64,000 bases of DNA from Psychromonas sp030397575 (GTDB lineage: Bacteria; Pseudomonadota; Gammaproteobacteria; Enterobacterales; Psychromonadaceae): the NCBI RefSeq assembly GCF_046250175.1, contig NZ_CP176468.1; one strand, written 5' to 3'. The translations under genes were made by a program, and so were the position numbers. A model generated the notes under the pieces. That model ran no database searches, was not told the origin of the DNA, and worked only from the letters and a program-made list of their open reading frames with translations. Positions 18,129 to 29,200 of this stretch are shown here, in pieces (positions within the stretch are counted from its first letter, which is position 1; each line of letters starts with the position of its first letter).

Positions 18129-18691
18129 GCTGGCGTGCCAGTAGTCTCATAACCTAGCAAGTTTTGTAGTGCATGTACTTTTCCTAATAGCTTGACAGAC
18201 CTTTGTTTAGCTTGAGATTGATGTATTTGTAATTTTTCTTGTAACTCAGGAAAACGAGATGATAGTCGTTTATATTCCTTAGCCTCTTCGAGTAAGGTGT
18301 TTAAGTCTATTTCATAGGTTAAAAGTTCTTTTTGTAACTCATCTTGGTAACTTAGTCTTTTTACTTCTTGTTGGCGCTGTTTACGTTGAATTAGCTTTTT
18401 AGCTTTATTTACTCTTTTTATTGGTACAAAAGTAGAGTTAAAAAATAACTCTGTTTTTGAATAAATAACTTTTCTAATTTTGTTATTTGGGTTGTCACTA
18501 CGATTAATTAAGCCTTTTTCAATACCTCTGGTTAACTGGCGGTATATAAACTTTCTTGCTTCAACGGAATCTGTAAATTCAACGTGATGAGCTATTAGAG
18601 CCTCTTTAGCTTCAGATATAGTGAAATTATCCATTTGCTTAGTTACTAAAAGGGAATGTAAAAATACATTCATATCTACTTTATTGCTCAT
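18122..18691 (-). CDS. Winged-helix plus coiled-coil partner of the helicase
   Basis: An unrecognised 189-aa protein. The N-terminal third (FTISEAKEALIAHH...RKFIYRQLTRGIEKG) looks like a winged-helix fold. The basic middle (KKLIQRKQRQQEVKR) and the C-terminal half (about 105-175), with heptad-like leucines and glutamates, look like a coiled coil. It is the first gene of a two-gene operon with the helicase and may be its DNA-binding or targeting subunit. The promoter (TTGTCT at 18755-18760, TATACT at 18731-18736 on the minus strand) overlaps the palindrome at 18717-18733. Confidence 0.65.
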   Translation of the reverse strand: MSNKVDMNVFLHSLLVTKQMDNFTISEAKEALIAHHVEFTDSVEARKFIYRQLTRGIEKGLINRSDNPNNKIRKVIYSKTELFFNSTFVPIKRVNKAKKLIQRKQRQQEVKRLSYQDELQKELLTYEIDLNTLLEEAKEYKRLSSRFPELQEKLQIHQSQAKQRSVKLLGKVHALQNLLGYETTGTPAC

Positions 18692-18716
18692 TGCACTGCC
18701 TCGGAAATAATCATAA

Positions 18717-18733
18717 ACTTAGAATTCCTAAGT
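18717..18733. promoter_or_regulatory. Palindromic operator next to the XRE gene
   Basis: ACTTAG-AATTC-CTAAGT sits between the divergent XRE gene and the helicase operon and overlaps the -10 box of the helicase promoter. Both 6-bp arms are identical to those of the palindrome upstream of tniQ (30460-30476). It is the likely binding site of the XRE protein. Confidence 0.75.
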
Positions 18734-18796
18734 ATACATGGCAATGTAAAAACTAGACAATCAGTTTTATATAAAACTCATAGAGATAATGTACTA

Positions 18797-19108
18797 GTGC
18801 AGGTTAAATCCTTTTTTACAGAGCGCCTTAAACAGGCCAGAAAAAAAATGAAAATCAGTCAAAAAGATTTAGGCATTAATATAGGGATTGATCCAAGTTC
18901 AGCAAGTGGTCGCATGAATCACTATGAAACAGGTCGCCATATGCCAGACGTAGATACATTAAAAAAGATGGCTAAAGAATTAAATGTACCCGTTAATTAT
19001 TTTTTTTGTGAGTCTGAAGAGAGCGCTACGTTGGCATGTTTGATTGATAAACTCGATGATGAAGGAAAACGCAAGCTAATAGAGGCGTTAACGGGTAATA
19101 AGGATTAA
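18797..19108 (+). CDS. XRE-family transcriptional regulator
   Basis: A 103-aa protein with a Cro/CI-type HTH: LKQARKKMKISQKDLGINIG, then a recognition region, then YETGRHMPDVDTLKKMAKEL and the VNYFF box. About 30 C-terminal residues may dimerise. The GTG at 18797 is needed to include the first HTH helix. Palindromes beside its own gene and upstream of tniQ-cas suggest that it regulates both the helicase operon and the RNA-guided targeting genes. XRE-type control of I-F3 transposons has been described; that this protein does it here is inference. Confidence 0.85.
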   Translation: MQVKSFFTERLKQARKKMKISQKDLGINIGIDPSSASGRMNHYETGRHMPDVDTLKKMAKELNVPVNYFFCESEESATLACLIDKLDDEGKRKLIEALTGNKD

Positions 19109-19137
19109 CAGGGAATCCTTTCCCACAAATCTGTCTC

Positions 19138-19350
19138 TTACTTATCTATATTATTATTTTTAGTTTTATCAGGGTTGGCTCTTATTGCTTTTTTACCACT
19201 CTTATTTGTTACGACATGATGATTTGGGTGTTGCCCGTTAATTGTCTCTTTAACTAATTGTGCACGAGTGACTATCCCTCTGCCACGTATTGTATAGCTG
19301 TTATTACTACCGTTCTTACTATCTGCATTACCGCTGATATTTATAGCCAT
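19138..19350 (-). CDS. Small DUF3892-like protein
   Basis: A 70-aa basic protein whose middle (GIVTRAQLVKETINGQHP) and end (KKAIRANPDKTKNNNIDK) resemble the DUF3892 family of small proteins. Function is unknown. I place the start at ATG 19350 (MAINISG), because a GAGAGG ribosome site lies just upstream; a longer frame would start inside that site. It is convergent with the XRE gene and divergent from hsdM. Confidence 0.6.
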   Translation of the reverse strand: MAINISGNADSKNGSNNSYTIRGRGIVTRAQLVKETINGQHPNHHVVTNKSGKKAIRANPDKTKNNNIDK

Positions 19351-19615
19351 TTTTGAACCTCTCAATAATTTTTATTTAATGCAACGTATTACAAATCAAT
19401 ACTGATCTGCTCATATATTATACGACACCTCAAGCGTTGCTTCAAATTTTGCTGTTTATATAAACAGTGGAATAATGTTAAATAGCTTCTCTTGCACATA
19501 TTCTTCAATATGTGCTGATCACCTTGATTTAAAAGTAAAATTTTTGTGAATAGTTCGGTATGATTATAGCTATTAAAGAGTAAGCTCTTTCAGGCAACGT
19601 TTTAGGTAAAAAATC

Positions 19616-21247
19616 ATGGCAAAATCTCCCGCTAAAAAAGTTACAAAAAAATCAAAAGTTGGATTTGAAGAATCCCTTTGGGATGCTGCTAATAAATTAC
19701 GAGGTAGTGTTGAATCTGCTGAATATAAGCACATCGTATTAAGCCTTATCTTCCTTAAATTCATTAGTGATAAGTTTGAAGTGCGTAAAAATGCCATTGT
19801 TGAAGAGTATGGTAATGAATATATCGATATGGTGGAGTTTTACACCATGGAAAATATCTTTTATTTACCTGAAGACGCACGTTGGTCGTTTATTCAAATG
19901 AATGCCAAACAAGATGATATCGCAGTAAAAATTGACTCAGCGTTACATGCCGTCGAAAAAAGCAATAAATCATTGGCAGGCGCGTTACCAGATAACTACT
20001 TTTCTCGTTTAGGCTTAGACAGCAGCAAACTGTCTGCATTAATCGATACCATTAACAATATCGACACAATCGCTAAAGAAAGTGCCGATAGCCCAGAAGA
20101 AGCTAAAAGCGAAGAAGATTTAGTCGGCCGTGTTTACGAGTACTTTTTAGGTAAATTTGCGGCCTCAGAAGGTAAAGGCGGTGGTGAGTTCTATACGCCA
20201 AAATCTATAGTTACCTTAATTGCCGATATGATTGAACCGTTCTCAGGTAAGATTTACGACCCGTGTTGTGGCTCGGGCGGTATGTTTGTGCAATCGCTTA
20301 AATTTATTAATAGCCATAACGGTAACCAAAAAAACATCTCTATTTACGGGCAAGAATATACCAACACCACTTACAAACTGGCGAAAATGAACCTCGCAGT
20401 ACGTGGTATTTCGGGCAATTTAGGGGATGTAGCTGGGGACAGCTTCTTTAAAGACCAACACCCTGATTTAAAAGCCGATTACATTATGGCAAACCCACCC
20501 TTTAACCAAAAACAGTGGCGTGCTGATAACGAATTAGTCGACGATGCACGTTGGGCAGGTTATCCAACACCACCAACAGGTAATGCTAACTACGCTTGGA
20601 TCATGCACATGATTTCAAAACTTAGCGAGCATGGTACAGCTGGTTTTGTATTAGCCAACGGTTCAATGAGTTCAAATACCAGTGGTGAAGGCGACATTCG
20701 TCAAAAAATAATCGAAAATGATTTAGTCGATTGTATGATTGCCTTACCCGGGCAACTGTTTTACACCACACAAATCCCCGTGTGTTTATGGTTTATCAGT
20801 AAAGACAAACGCGGCAATGACGAGAAAGGGCTATTAAAACGCCGTGATCGCCAAGGTGAAACCTTATTTATTGATGCGCGTGAAATGGGCTCGATGGTTA
20901 ACCGCACCTTAAAAGAACTCACCAATGACGATATTGCCAAAATCACCGAAACTTACCATATTTGGCGCGGTGAAGAACTGGTTGTTGAAGGTGAGAAAGC
21001 AACAAACAACGCATATCAAGACATCGCAGGTTACTGCAAATCAGCCACCCTAGACGAGATGAAAGCCAACGATTATGTATTAACACCTGGTCGTTATGTG
21101 GGTGCAGCAGATCTTGTTGATGATGGTATTCCCTTTGAAACCAAAATGACCGAACTCAGTCAGACGCTATACAGCCAAATGAATCAAGCAGCTGAGTTGG
21201 ACAAAGCCATCCGTAAAAACTTGGAGGCGCTGGGTTATGGGAAGTGA
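19616..21247 (+). CDS. hsdM: Type I restriction-modification DNA methyltransferase subunit
   Basis: HsdM methylates adenine in the recognition sequence and is part of both the methylase (M2S) and the restriction complex (R2M2S). The 543-aa chain has the N-terminal HsdM helical domain, SAM motif DPCCGSGGMFV and catalytic NPPF in MANPPFNQKQW. It ends 11 bp inside hsdS. Its codon use and more regular GC content look different from the AT-rich neighbours, which suggests that the RM operon has a separate origin. Confidence 0.95.
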   Translation: MAKSPAKKVTKKSKVGFEESLWDAANKLRGSVESAEYKHIVLSLIFLKFISDKFEVRKNAIVEEYGNEYIDMVEFYTMENIFYLPEDARWSFIQMNAKQDDIAVKIDSALHAVEKSNKSLAGALPDNYFSRLGLDSSKLSALIDTINNIDTIAKESADSPEEAKSEEDLVGRVYEYFLGKFAASEGKGGGEFYTPKSIVTLIADMIEPFSGKIYDPCCGSGGMFVQSLKFINSHNGNQKNISIYGQEYTNTTYKLAKMNLAVRGISGNLGDVAGDSFFKDQHPDLKADYIMANPPFNQKQWRADNELVDDARWAGYPTPPTGNANYAWIMHMISKLSEHGTAGFVLANGSMSSNTSGEGDIRQKIIENDLVDCMIALPGQLFYTTQIPVCLWFISKDKRGNDEKGLLKRRDRQGETLFIDAREMGSMVNRTLKELTNDDIAKITETYHIWRGEELVVEGEKATNNAYQDIAGYCKSATLDEMKANDYVLTPGRYVGAADLVDDGIPFETKMTELSQTLYSQMNQAAELDKAIRKNLEALGYGK

Positions 21248-22679
21248 TTGGAAAACAGTTGCCCTTGCTGATATATCAGAAAGGATTGGGGATGGTTTAC
21301 ATGGCACGCCAAAATACACGGAAGATGGAGGGTACTACTTTGTAAATGGTAATAATTTGGAAAGTGGAACCATCGTTTATAAAGATTCTACAAAGCGAGT
21401 AAGTTTTGATGAATATCAAAAGTACAAAAAAGAATTAGGTAATTCGACAGTATTAGTTTCTATAAATGGAACAATAGGTAATGTTGCGTTATATAACGGA
21501 GAAGAGGTTGTTCTTGGTAAGAGTGCCTGTTACATAAACCTGAAGGCAGGTATAAGTAAAGAGTTTATAAGATACATTTTGTCTGGTTATTTATTTCAAG
21601 AGTATATTCAAAGATGCTCTACTGGTAGCACAATAAAAAATGTGTCTTTGAAAATGATGCGTGACTTTACATTTCGTATTCCTGAATCTGAGAAAGAACA
21701 AAATAAAGCTGTTGAACTACTAAAGATTCTTGATCAAAAATTAAATCTCAACCAACAAACCAACCAAACCCTTGAACAAATGGCGCAGACCTTGTTTAAA
21801 AGCTGGTTTGTTGATTTTGATCCTGTGTTTGATAACGCATTAGCGAAAGCTGATTTTAACCTAGAAAACCTACCAAGTACGTGGCCTGAAACATTGCTAC
21901 AACGTGCAACATTACGCTTACAGGTGTTGCAAGATAACCCAATACTAAAAGCCAAACTAACACAGCAAAACCTAGCAGTGACTGAAAATAACACCGCACT
22001 GGCACAAGCATCACAAGCAGAAAATACCCACCAACACTTCCCAAGCGAGTTTGAATTAACCGACGAACCATCAATCGGCATCAATGGTTGGATCCCAAAA
22101 GGATGGGAAGAAGGTAAGTTATCATCTGTTGTAAAATTTTCCACAGACCGTATTGATGATACAAAATTAACGTTAGATAACTATATATCTACAGACAACA
22201 TGCTCTCTAATAAAGCTGGTGTAATTCAAGCATCGAAACTACCTAGCATAAAGATGACCCCTGCTTTTGATGAAGGGCATATATTAATTTCAAATATTCG
22301 TCCCTATTTTAAGAAGATTTGGTTCGCGACATCATCTGGTGGTCGCTCAAATGATGTACTAGGCTTCGTCGCTCTAGATAAGCAATGTAATGAGTACGTA
22401 TTAAACTTGCTATTTCAAGATGTTTTTTTTGATTACATGCTGGCAACATCCAAAGGATCTAAAATGCCAAGGGGTGATAAAACAGCAATAATGGACTGGA
22501 ATATAGTTATTCCGCCAAATGTTATCCAAAAGCATTATTCAAATTTTGTTAAAGATTTTTATCAAGCGAATACGATTCGAACTAATGAAACCGGTGTTTT
22601 AACCAAACTCCGTGACACGCTGTTACCCAAATTAATCTCAGGCGAATTAGAAATTCCCGATGTTAAAAAACTGAGGTAA
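21237..22679 (+). CDS. hsdS: Type I restriction-modification specificity subunit
   Basis: HsdS recognises the bipartite target sequence. The 480-aa protein has two target-recognition domains (about residues 1-150 and 275-430). The central conserved helix LNLNQQTNQTLEQMAQTLFK with SWFVDFDPV, and the repeat-like C-terminal helix LTKLRDTLLPKLISGELEIP, flank the second one. An extra segment of about 80 residues lies between the central helix and TRD2. It starts inside hsdM, so the genes are coupled. Confidence 0.94.
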   Translation: MGSDWKTVALADISERIGDGLHGTPKYTEDGGYYFVNGNNLESGTIVYKDSTKRVSFDEYQKYKKELGNSTVLVSINGTIGNVALYNGEEVVLGKSACYINLKAGISKEFIRYILSGYLFQEYIQRCSTGSTIKNVSLKMMRDFTFRIPESEKEQNKAVELLKILDQKLNLNQQTNQTLEQMAQTLFKSWFVDFDPVFDNALAKADFNLENLPSTWPETLLQRATLRLQVLQDNPILKAKLTQQNLAVTENNTALAQASQAENTHQHFPSEFELTDEPSIGINGWIPKGWEEGKLSSVVKFSTDRIDDTKLTLDNYISTDNMLSNKAGVIQASKLPSIKMTPAFDEGHILISNIRPYFKKIWFATSSGGRSNDVLGFVALDKQCNEYVLNLLFQDVFFDYMLATSKGSKMPRGDKTAIMDWNIVIPPNVIQKHYSNFVKDFYQANTIRTNETGVLTKLRDTLLPKLISGELEIPDVKKLR

Positions 22680-22688
22680 GTATTTAAT

Positions 22689-25600
22689 ATGGCAAAAGCA
22701 AAGCAGTTAAGTAATCCGTTTTCTACTGGGAATGGTGGTGGTCGATTTGAATCTCAGGTTCAAGCAAACTTCGTTACCTTAATGCTGACTGGAGGGTATG
22801 CTCCTTGTTTGCCTTGCTGGCCTATTGTAGAACTTAAATTGCAGGGTATGGTTGATGGTTATGCGACAGATGACTTAATCGTATTTATTGAAGAACCTGT
22901 AAGTAAAGATCGCAGAAAATTATTAGGTCAGGTAAAGCACTCTATCTCGATTACTGCAGGCAGTGAAACTTTTGCAGAGGTTATTAAAGCAGCATGGGAT
23001 GACTTTAATAATGAAGACTTGTTCATAAAGGGTAAGGATGTTATTGCGTTAATAACTGGCCCCATTAGTACTACAGATTATCAAGGCGTGTGTGGCTTAT
23101 TAGAGCAAGCTCGACACACGAAAAATTCTGATGAATTTTTAACAAATGTTGATAGAGCTAAATTTAGCTCTAATAATGCACGAACTAAACTTGCAGTAAT
23201 TCGAACACAATTAGCCAAAGCAAATAACAATGTTGCTGTTAGTAATTTGCAACTTCATGAATTTCTTAAAGACTTTCACCTTCTTGGTTATGACTTAGCG
23301 AAGCCAGGCAGTATCATTTCATCATTGCTACAGTCTCATATTGGTCAGTACAATAAGCAGATTCCGAATGAAATTTTGTCTCAAATAATAACAACAGTTC
23401 AGTCATTTAATCAGAATGCAGGAACTATTACCCTAGAAAACTTGCCTAGCGAATTAGTTAAACATTTTAAGCTACCTGAATTAAGTCAAATACCGGCCAA
23501 TTTGCAGAATGAACAAGAAGAAAAAAATAGCAACAAAGAACTAATCGACTTTAACAACACTGATTACGCTACTTACTACTCAGTAGCGGTGATGATAGGT
23601 AGTTGGAGTGAAGCTGAAGAATCTGATGTCGACGTATTAAAAGTATTAACAGATAGTGATTATTCTGTTTGGAAAATATCGTTGAGGGAAGCGTTACAGT
23701 CTAGTCACTGCCCGTTAGATTTTAGCAATGGTATTTGGAAAGTTGAAAATAGAGATATTTTATTTAAGCAACTAACTCCTCGTATTTTTGATGAGAATTT
23801 AGATCGTTTTCAAGAGATATCTTTAACGGTCTTAAAAGATATCTCTACCGCTTTTGAACTTAAAGCAGAAGAACGATATGCCGCCAACATTTATAAAAAA
23901 GGCTTTAAATACTCACTTAATCTTAGGGCTGGTATTGTAGAAGGTCTGGCAATGATTAGTAATCAATCTGAGTTGCTTGTAAATGCTAGCTCTTATAAAG
24001 CCGAATCTTTAGGTGCGTTAGTAATTAGGAATGTTTTTGAAAATGCAGATTGGCGTCTTTGGGCTGGTCTAAATGGGTTACTGCCTGATTTATCTGAAAT
24101 TGCTCCAGAGGCTTTTTTAACGGCATTAGAAAATACACTTATTTCCACTCCTGAAATATTTAAAGAGATATTTCATCAGGAGGATACTAGGGTATTTGGA
24201 ACAAATTATTTAACTGGTTTATTATGGGCTTTAGAAGCATTAGCTTGGGATGAAAATTTACTTGTTCGTGTATCAATTGTTTTGGCTGAATTAGCTTCAC
24301 TAGACCCCGGTGGGCGTTGGTCAAACCGCCCAATCAACTCTTTAACTGAGATTCTACTTAGTTGGAAACCCCAGACTACAGCTAACCTTAAAAAAAGAAC
24401 CGTTGCTATTCAAACCATTTGTAATGAACAATCATTAGTTGGACGTCGCTTACTTGTTAGCTTATTACCAAATGAACACAGAACATCTACTCCAAATCAT
24501 AAACCCAAATGGAGAAAGGTTCTTCCTGATGACTGGGAGAATAAGGGAGTAACTAAGCAAGAGTATTGGGAACAATCACTGTTTTGTGCCAACTTACTTA
24601 TTAATTTAGCAGGCTCTGATATTGAGTCTCTTGCCGATATTGTTAGTCACTTTTCTAATTTACCTAAACAATCCCAAGAGAATTTTTTACATAAATGTTT
24701 AGTTTCTGCGGTAATAGAAGCTGATGAGACTGAGCGTTTATTACTTTGGAATAAACTAAATGCTTTAATCGCACGTCATAGAAAATTTTCAAATGCCAAG
24801 TGGTCTCTGTCAGAAGAAGTACTATTACCACTACAGCATTTAGCAAATAAACTTGCTCCCCAAAAAATTGAAAACTTGTATCTAAGTTTATTTTCTTATC
24901 GTCAGTCGTCTCAAATTGAACGTGATGAAGATGTAAGAAGTGAACGAAGGGACATTGCTATCAAAGAGTTATTAGAAGTAGGCGAGTTAGAGTTGGTTTT
25001 ACGATTTTCTAATACTGTCGAAGACTCGGAAATTGTAGGGCAGACCCTAGCAAAAATTGGAGATTCTGAAATAGACTCCAATTTGTTACCTGATAATTTA
25101 TTGAGCAAAGACAATAAAAACTGGCCGTTTATAAAAGCTTATATATGGGCTAGACAGGCTTTATGTGGTTGGGAATGGGTAGATAAGCTAGATCGTAGTA
25201 CTTGGCATCGATCTCAAAATGTTACTTTTTTATTATGCTTGCCATTTAAAACAGAAACTTGGAAACGAGTAGAGAGCTGGCTGGGAGATAAACAAGAAAG
25301 TTATTGGAAAAACTCCGAAGCTAGGGCTTTTAGGGGGGACGACGATGAAAACTTTGAATTAGCAATAAGTAAGCTAATTGAAGTGGGGCGATTTTCAGCA
25401 GCAATAAATTGCTATCAAGCACTTATCTATGGCAATGAGCATTTAATTAATGTAGAGCAAGCGAGTAAAGCATTACTCGGGGCTCTAACGGTCAAATCTG
25501 AACAAAATAGAGTTGAACAAAATACTGCGATTAAAATGATTGAATATCTTCAACAAACTTCTGCTACTGATATTAATGATCTTTTTCATATTGAGTGGGC

Positions 25601-26213
25601 TTATCTTCCTTTACTTGAAGATAATGATATTAATCCTTTAACATTAGAAAATAAGTTAGCGACAGAGCCAGCATTTTTTTGTGAGTTAATTCAGTTAATG
25701 TATCGTTCAACTAATGATGAAAGGCAACCTGAAGCGACTGAGGCTCAGAGAAAATTAGCTTCAAATGCTTATAATTTATTGGGACAGTGGAAGCAAGTTC
25801 CTGGTACATCTAGTGATATTTTTGATAGTTCTCTTTTTAATTCTTGGTTGGATGAAGTCATAGAAATAACTCAAAAATCAGGCCACCTAGATATTGCTTT
25901 ACTTGTTGTAGGCGAACAATTGATTTATTCGCCGAGTGATTCTAATGGGTTATGGATTAATTTAGATATTGCTAAAGTTTTGAATGATAAAAAGTATCCA
26001 ACTATGAGGGATGGGTTTCGTACTGCTAAGTATAATGCTCGTGGTGTATATACTCGTGATTCTACGGGGAATTCTGAAATGAAAATTGCAAGTAGTTATA
26101 GAGAGCAAGCCGAACAAGTTGAAGAATATGGCTTTAACCGTATTGCTATCGCACTTAGAGAGTTGGCTGATAGTTATGATAGAGACGTCAAACAAACACG
26201 ACTAAAAAGTTAA
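22689..26213 (+). CDS. 1174-aa putative nuclease/repeat protein inside the type I RM operon
   Basis: I cannot name this family. The N-terminal 90 residues carry a PD-(D/E)xK-like pattern: E21 in GGRFESQVQANF, D61/D62 in YATDDLIVFIE and a QVKHS strand (Q81, K83), as in Mrr- and Cap4/DUF4297-like nucleases with QxK instead of ExK. No Walker A is visible. The remaining 1000 residues are mostly alpha-helical, with conserved-looking blocks (FENADWRLWAGLNGLLPDL, LDPGGRWSNRP), reminiscent of the helical sensor parts of large STAND-type defence proteins. It lies between hsdS and hsdR with 9- and 18-bp gaps, so it is co-transcribed. It may be an accessory effector guarding or supplementing the RM system. 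Confidence 0.6.
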   Translation: MAKAKQLSNPFSTGNGGGRFESQVQANFVTLMLTGGYAPCLPCWPIVELKLQGMVDGYATDDLIVFIEEPVSKDRRKLLGQVKHSISITAGSETFAEVIKAAWDDFNNEDLFIKGKDVIALITGPISTTDYQGVCGLLEQARHTKNSDEFLTNVDRAKFSSNNARTKLAVIRTQLAKANNNVAVSNLQLHEFLKDFHLLGYDLAKPGSIISSLLQSHIGQYNKQIPNEILSQIITTVQSFNQNAGTITLENLPSELVKHFKLPELSQIPANLQNEQEEKNSNKELIDFNNTDYATYYSVAVMIGSWSEAEESDVDVLKVLTDSDYSVWKISLREALQSSHCPLDFSNGIWKVENRDILFKQLTPRIFDENLDRFQEISLTVLKDISTAFELKAEERYAANIYKKGFKYSLNLRAGIVEGLAMISNQSELLVNASSYKAESLGALVIRNVFENADWRLWAGLNGLLPDLSEIAPEAFLTALENTLISTPEIFKEIFHQEDTRVFGTNYLTGLLWALEALAWDENLLVRVSIVLAELASLDPGGRWSNRPINSLTEILLSWKPQTTANLKKRTVAIQTICNEQSLVGRRLLVSLLPNEHRTSTPNHKPKWRKVLPDDWENKGVTKQEYWEQSLFCANLLINLAGSDIESLADIVSHFSNLPKQSQENFLHKCLVSAVIEADETERLLLWNKLNALIARHRKFSNAKWSLSEEVLLPLQHLANKLAPQKIENLYLSLFSYRQSSQIERDEDVRSERRDIAIKELLEVGELELVLRFSNTVEDSEIVGQTLAKIGDSEIDSNLLPDNLLSKDNKNWPFIKAYIWARQALCGWEWVDKLDRSTWHRSQNVTFLLCLPFKTETWKRVESWLGDKQESYWKNSEARAFRGDDDENFELAISKLIEVGRFSAAINCYQALIYGNEHLINVEQASKALLGALTVKSEQNRVEQNTAIKMIEYLQQTSATDINDLFHIEWAYLPLLEDNDINPLTLENKLATEPAFFCELIQLMYRSTNDERQPEATEAQRKLASNAYNLLGQWKQVPGTSSDIFDSSLFNSWLDEVIEITQKSGHLDIALLVVGEQLIYSPSDSNGLWINLDIAKVLNDKKYPTMRDGFRTAKYNARGVYTRDSTGNSEMKIASSYREQAEQVEEYGFNRIAIALRELADSYDRDVKQTRLKS

Positions 26214-26231
26214 TTTAAGAGTATTAATTGA

Positions 26232-29200
26232 ATGAAATTCACTGAAGCCAAGTTAGAAGAAGCGATTATTGAGCTGTTAGGCGAGCAAGGTTACCCACAC
26301 AATAAAGGTGGAGAGCATCCATTATTAGTCGATGGTGTGCGTGCTCAATCTGAGGTGTTAATTAAAGCGGATTTAAAAGCTTTTTTAGTAAAACGCTATC
26401 AATCTTCGGGAATTACTGACGGTGAAATTGAATCGATTATTCGTAAGCTAGAAACCCTGCCTGCCAGTGATTTATATGACAGTAACAAAACGTTTTGTAA
26501 GTGGCTGAGCGATGGTTTTTTATTAAAGCGTGAATCTGCTAGTACTGCGGGCAGTGCTTCTCAAAAAGATTTGTATATTCAACTGCTTGATTACGACAAT
26601 GTAGAAATGAGCGTTAGGCAGTCGTTATTTCCTGATCTGGTTGATGCTGCGGTTGTTGATTCTGTAGTTGATCAAAAAACGTTAAAGGTAGCCGAAGATA
26701 ATGTGGCTTATTTAGCAGATGCTAAAGCCAATAAAATAACAGATGATGAGAATATTTACCGAGTCGTTAGCCAGTTAGAGATTGTTGGCGCAACAGGTGA
26801 AAAACGTATTCCTGATGCGATTTTGTATATCAATGGTTTACCGCTCGTTGTGTTTGAATTTAAAAGTGCAATACGCGAAAAAGCCCCAATATTTGAAGCC
26901 TTTGAACAGTTAACGATTCGTTATCGTCGTGATATTCCACAATTGTTTGTATTTAATACCCTGTGTGTGATCAGTGATGGCGTGAATAATAAAATGGGAA
27001 ACTTGTTTGCCCCTTATCAATTCTTTTACTCTTGGGGAAAGGTGACTGGCCAAGAGTTGGTTGCAGAAGATGGTATAAACTCCTTACATACACTGCTTCA
27101 AGGTTTGTTTGATAAAGCGCGTTTACGTGAAGTGATGCGCCATTTTGTCTTTTTCCCTGATACGAGCAAAAAAGAGATAAAAATTGTACCGCGCTATCCA
27201 CAATATTATGCGGCAAAGAAGCTCTTTGAAAATATCAAAGTGCATCAAAAACCATTGGGGGATGGTAAAGGGGGGACTTACTTCGGTGCAACGGGCTGTG
27301 GTAAGAGCTATACCATGCAGTTTTTATCACGCTTGTTGATGAAAAGTGTCGATTTCAAAAGCCCAACGATTATTTTAATCACTGACCGAACCGATTTAGA
27401 TGACCAGCTATCACAACAGTTTGGTAATGCTAAAACCTACATTGGTGACAATACTATTACCACTATCACTAGCCGCAGCCATTTACGTGCGTTATTAAAA
27501 GATCGTAACAGTGGTGGTTTGTTTTTAACGACTATTCATAAATTTACCGAAGATGCCAAGCTATTAACGGATCGCTGCAATGTTATCTGTATTTCCGATG
27601 AAGCGCACCGTAGCCAAGTCAATTTAGATCAAAAAGTGACCGTGACAGAAACAGGCGTTAAGAAAACTTTTGGCTTTGCAAAATACCTACACGACTCTTT
27701 ACCTAATGCGACTTATGTTGGTTTTACCGGTACACCGGTTGATGCAACCTTAGATGTGTTTGGCCAGGTTATTGATTCTTACACTATGACGGAATCGGTA
27801 AAAGATGAAATTACAGTGCGCATTGTTTACGAAGGACGTGCCGCTAAAGTCTGCTTGAATAACAGTAAGCTAAAAGAGATTGAACAATATTATAAAGACT
27901 GTGAAGCAGTCGGCAGTAACGAATTACAGATAGAAGAGAGTAAAAAAGCAACGGCTAATATGAATTCGATATTAGGCGACCCCGACCGCATTAGTGCAAT
28001 AGCAAAAGACTTTGTCGAGCATTATGAAAAACGTGTTGAAGAAGGCTCTACGGTCGCAGGAAAGGCAATGTTTGTCTGTAGCTCTCGTGGTATTGCTTAT
28101 CAACTATACCAAGAGCTCGAAACGTTACGCCCAGCTTGGTTTGAAAAAGTAGATACAGATAATGCCAGTGAGTTATCTGATATCGAACGCAAGCGTGCGA
28201 TAAGCGAAGGGCGTATTGCCGCACCTTCTGAACGGGTGAAAATGATCATGACCCGTGGTAAAGATGATGTAGAACGTTTGTATCACTTACTTGGTGGAAA
28301 AGACCAACGTAAAGCTTTAGATACACAGTTTAAAAATAAGAACTCAAACTTTAAAATCGCAATCGTGGTTGATATGTGGCTAACCGGTTTTGATGTGCCA
28401 TTTTTAGATACTATGTATATCGATAAACCCATTCAAAAACACAGTTTAATTCAAACTATCTCTCGTGTTAATCGTCAGTTTGAAGGTAAAGATAAAGGCT
28501 TGGTAGTTGATTATATTGGTATTAAATCAGCCATGAATAAAGCCTTGGCGCAATATTCTAAAACCGATGAAACTAATTTTGAAGATGTTGAAGCCTCTAT
28601 TATTGAAGTTAAAAATCATCTCGCTTTGTTAAGAGATGCTTTCCATACATTCGATTCTGCTCCGTACTTTACTGGCCAAGCAGTCGCACAATTAAACTGT
28701 TTAAATCATGCGGCTGAATTTGTATTAGCAACGGAAAAGCGTAGAAAACGTTTTATCGATATAGTGAAACGCTTAAAAGCGGCTTATGACGTTTGTTGTG
28801 GTAGTGAAAAAATTAATGAAAACGAACGTAATCACATCCACTTCTATTTAGCGATTCGTTCTATTGTTTTTAAACTAAGTACTGGCGAAGTGCCCGATGC
28901 CGCACAAATGAATGCCAAGGTACGTGAAATGATCTCTGAAGCATTACAAAGTGATGGTGTAGAAGAGATCTTTAAACTAGGCAATGAAAACGGTGGTGAA
29001 ATCGATATTTTCAATGATGACTACCTTGCTAAGATTGAAAAGATTAAGCTCCCAAATACTAAAATTAAGATATTACAACAATTGCTAGCTAAGGCGATTG
29101 GCGAATTAAAAAAAGTAAACCAAGTACAAGGCACTGATTTCACCAAACGTTTTGAAGCATTAGTTGAACGCTATAACGAACGTAAAGAAGATGATGTATT

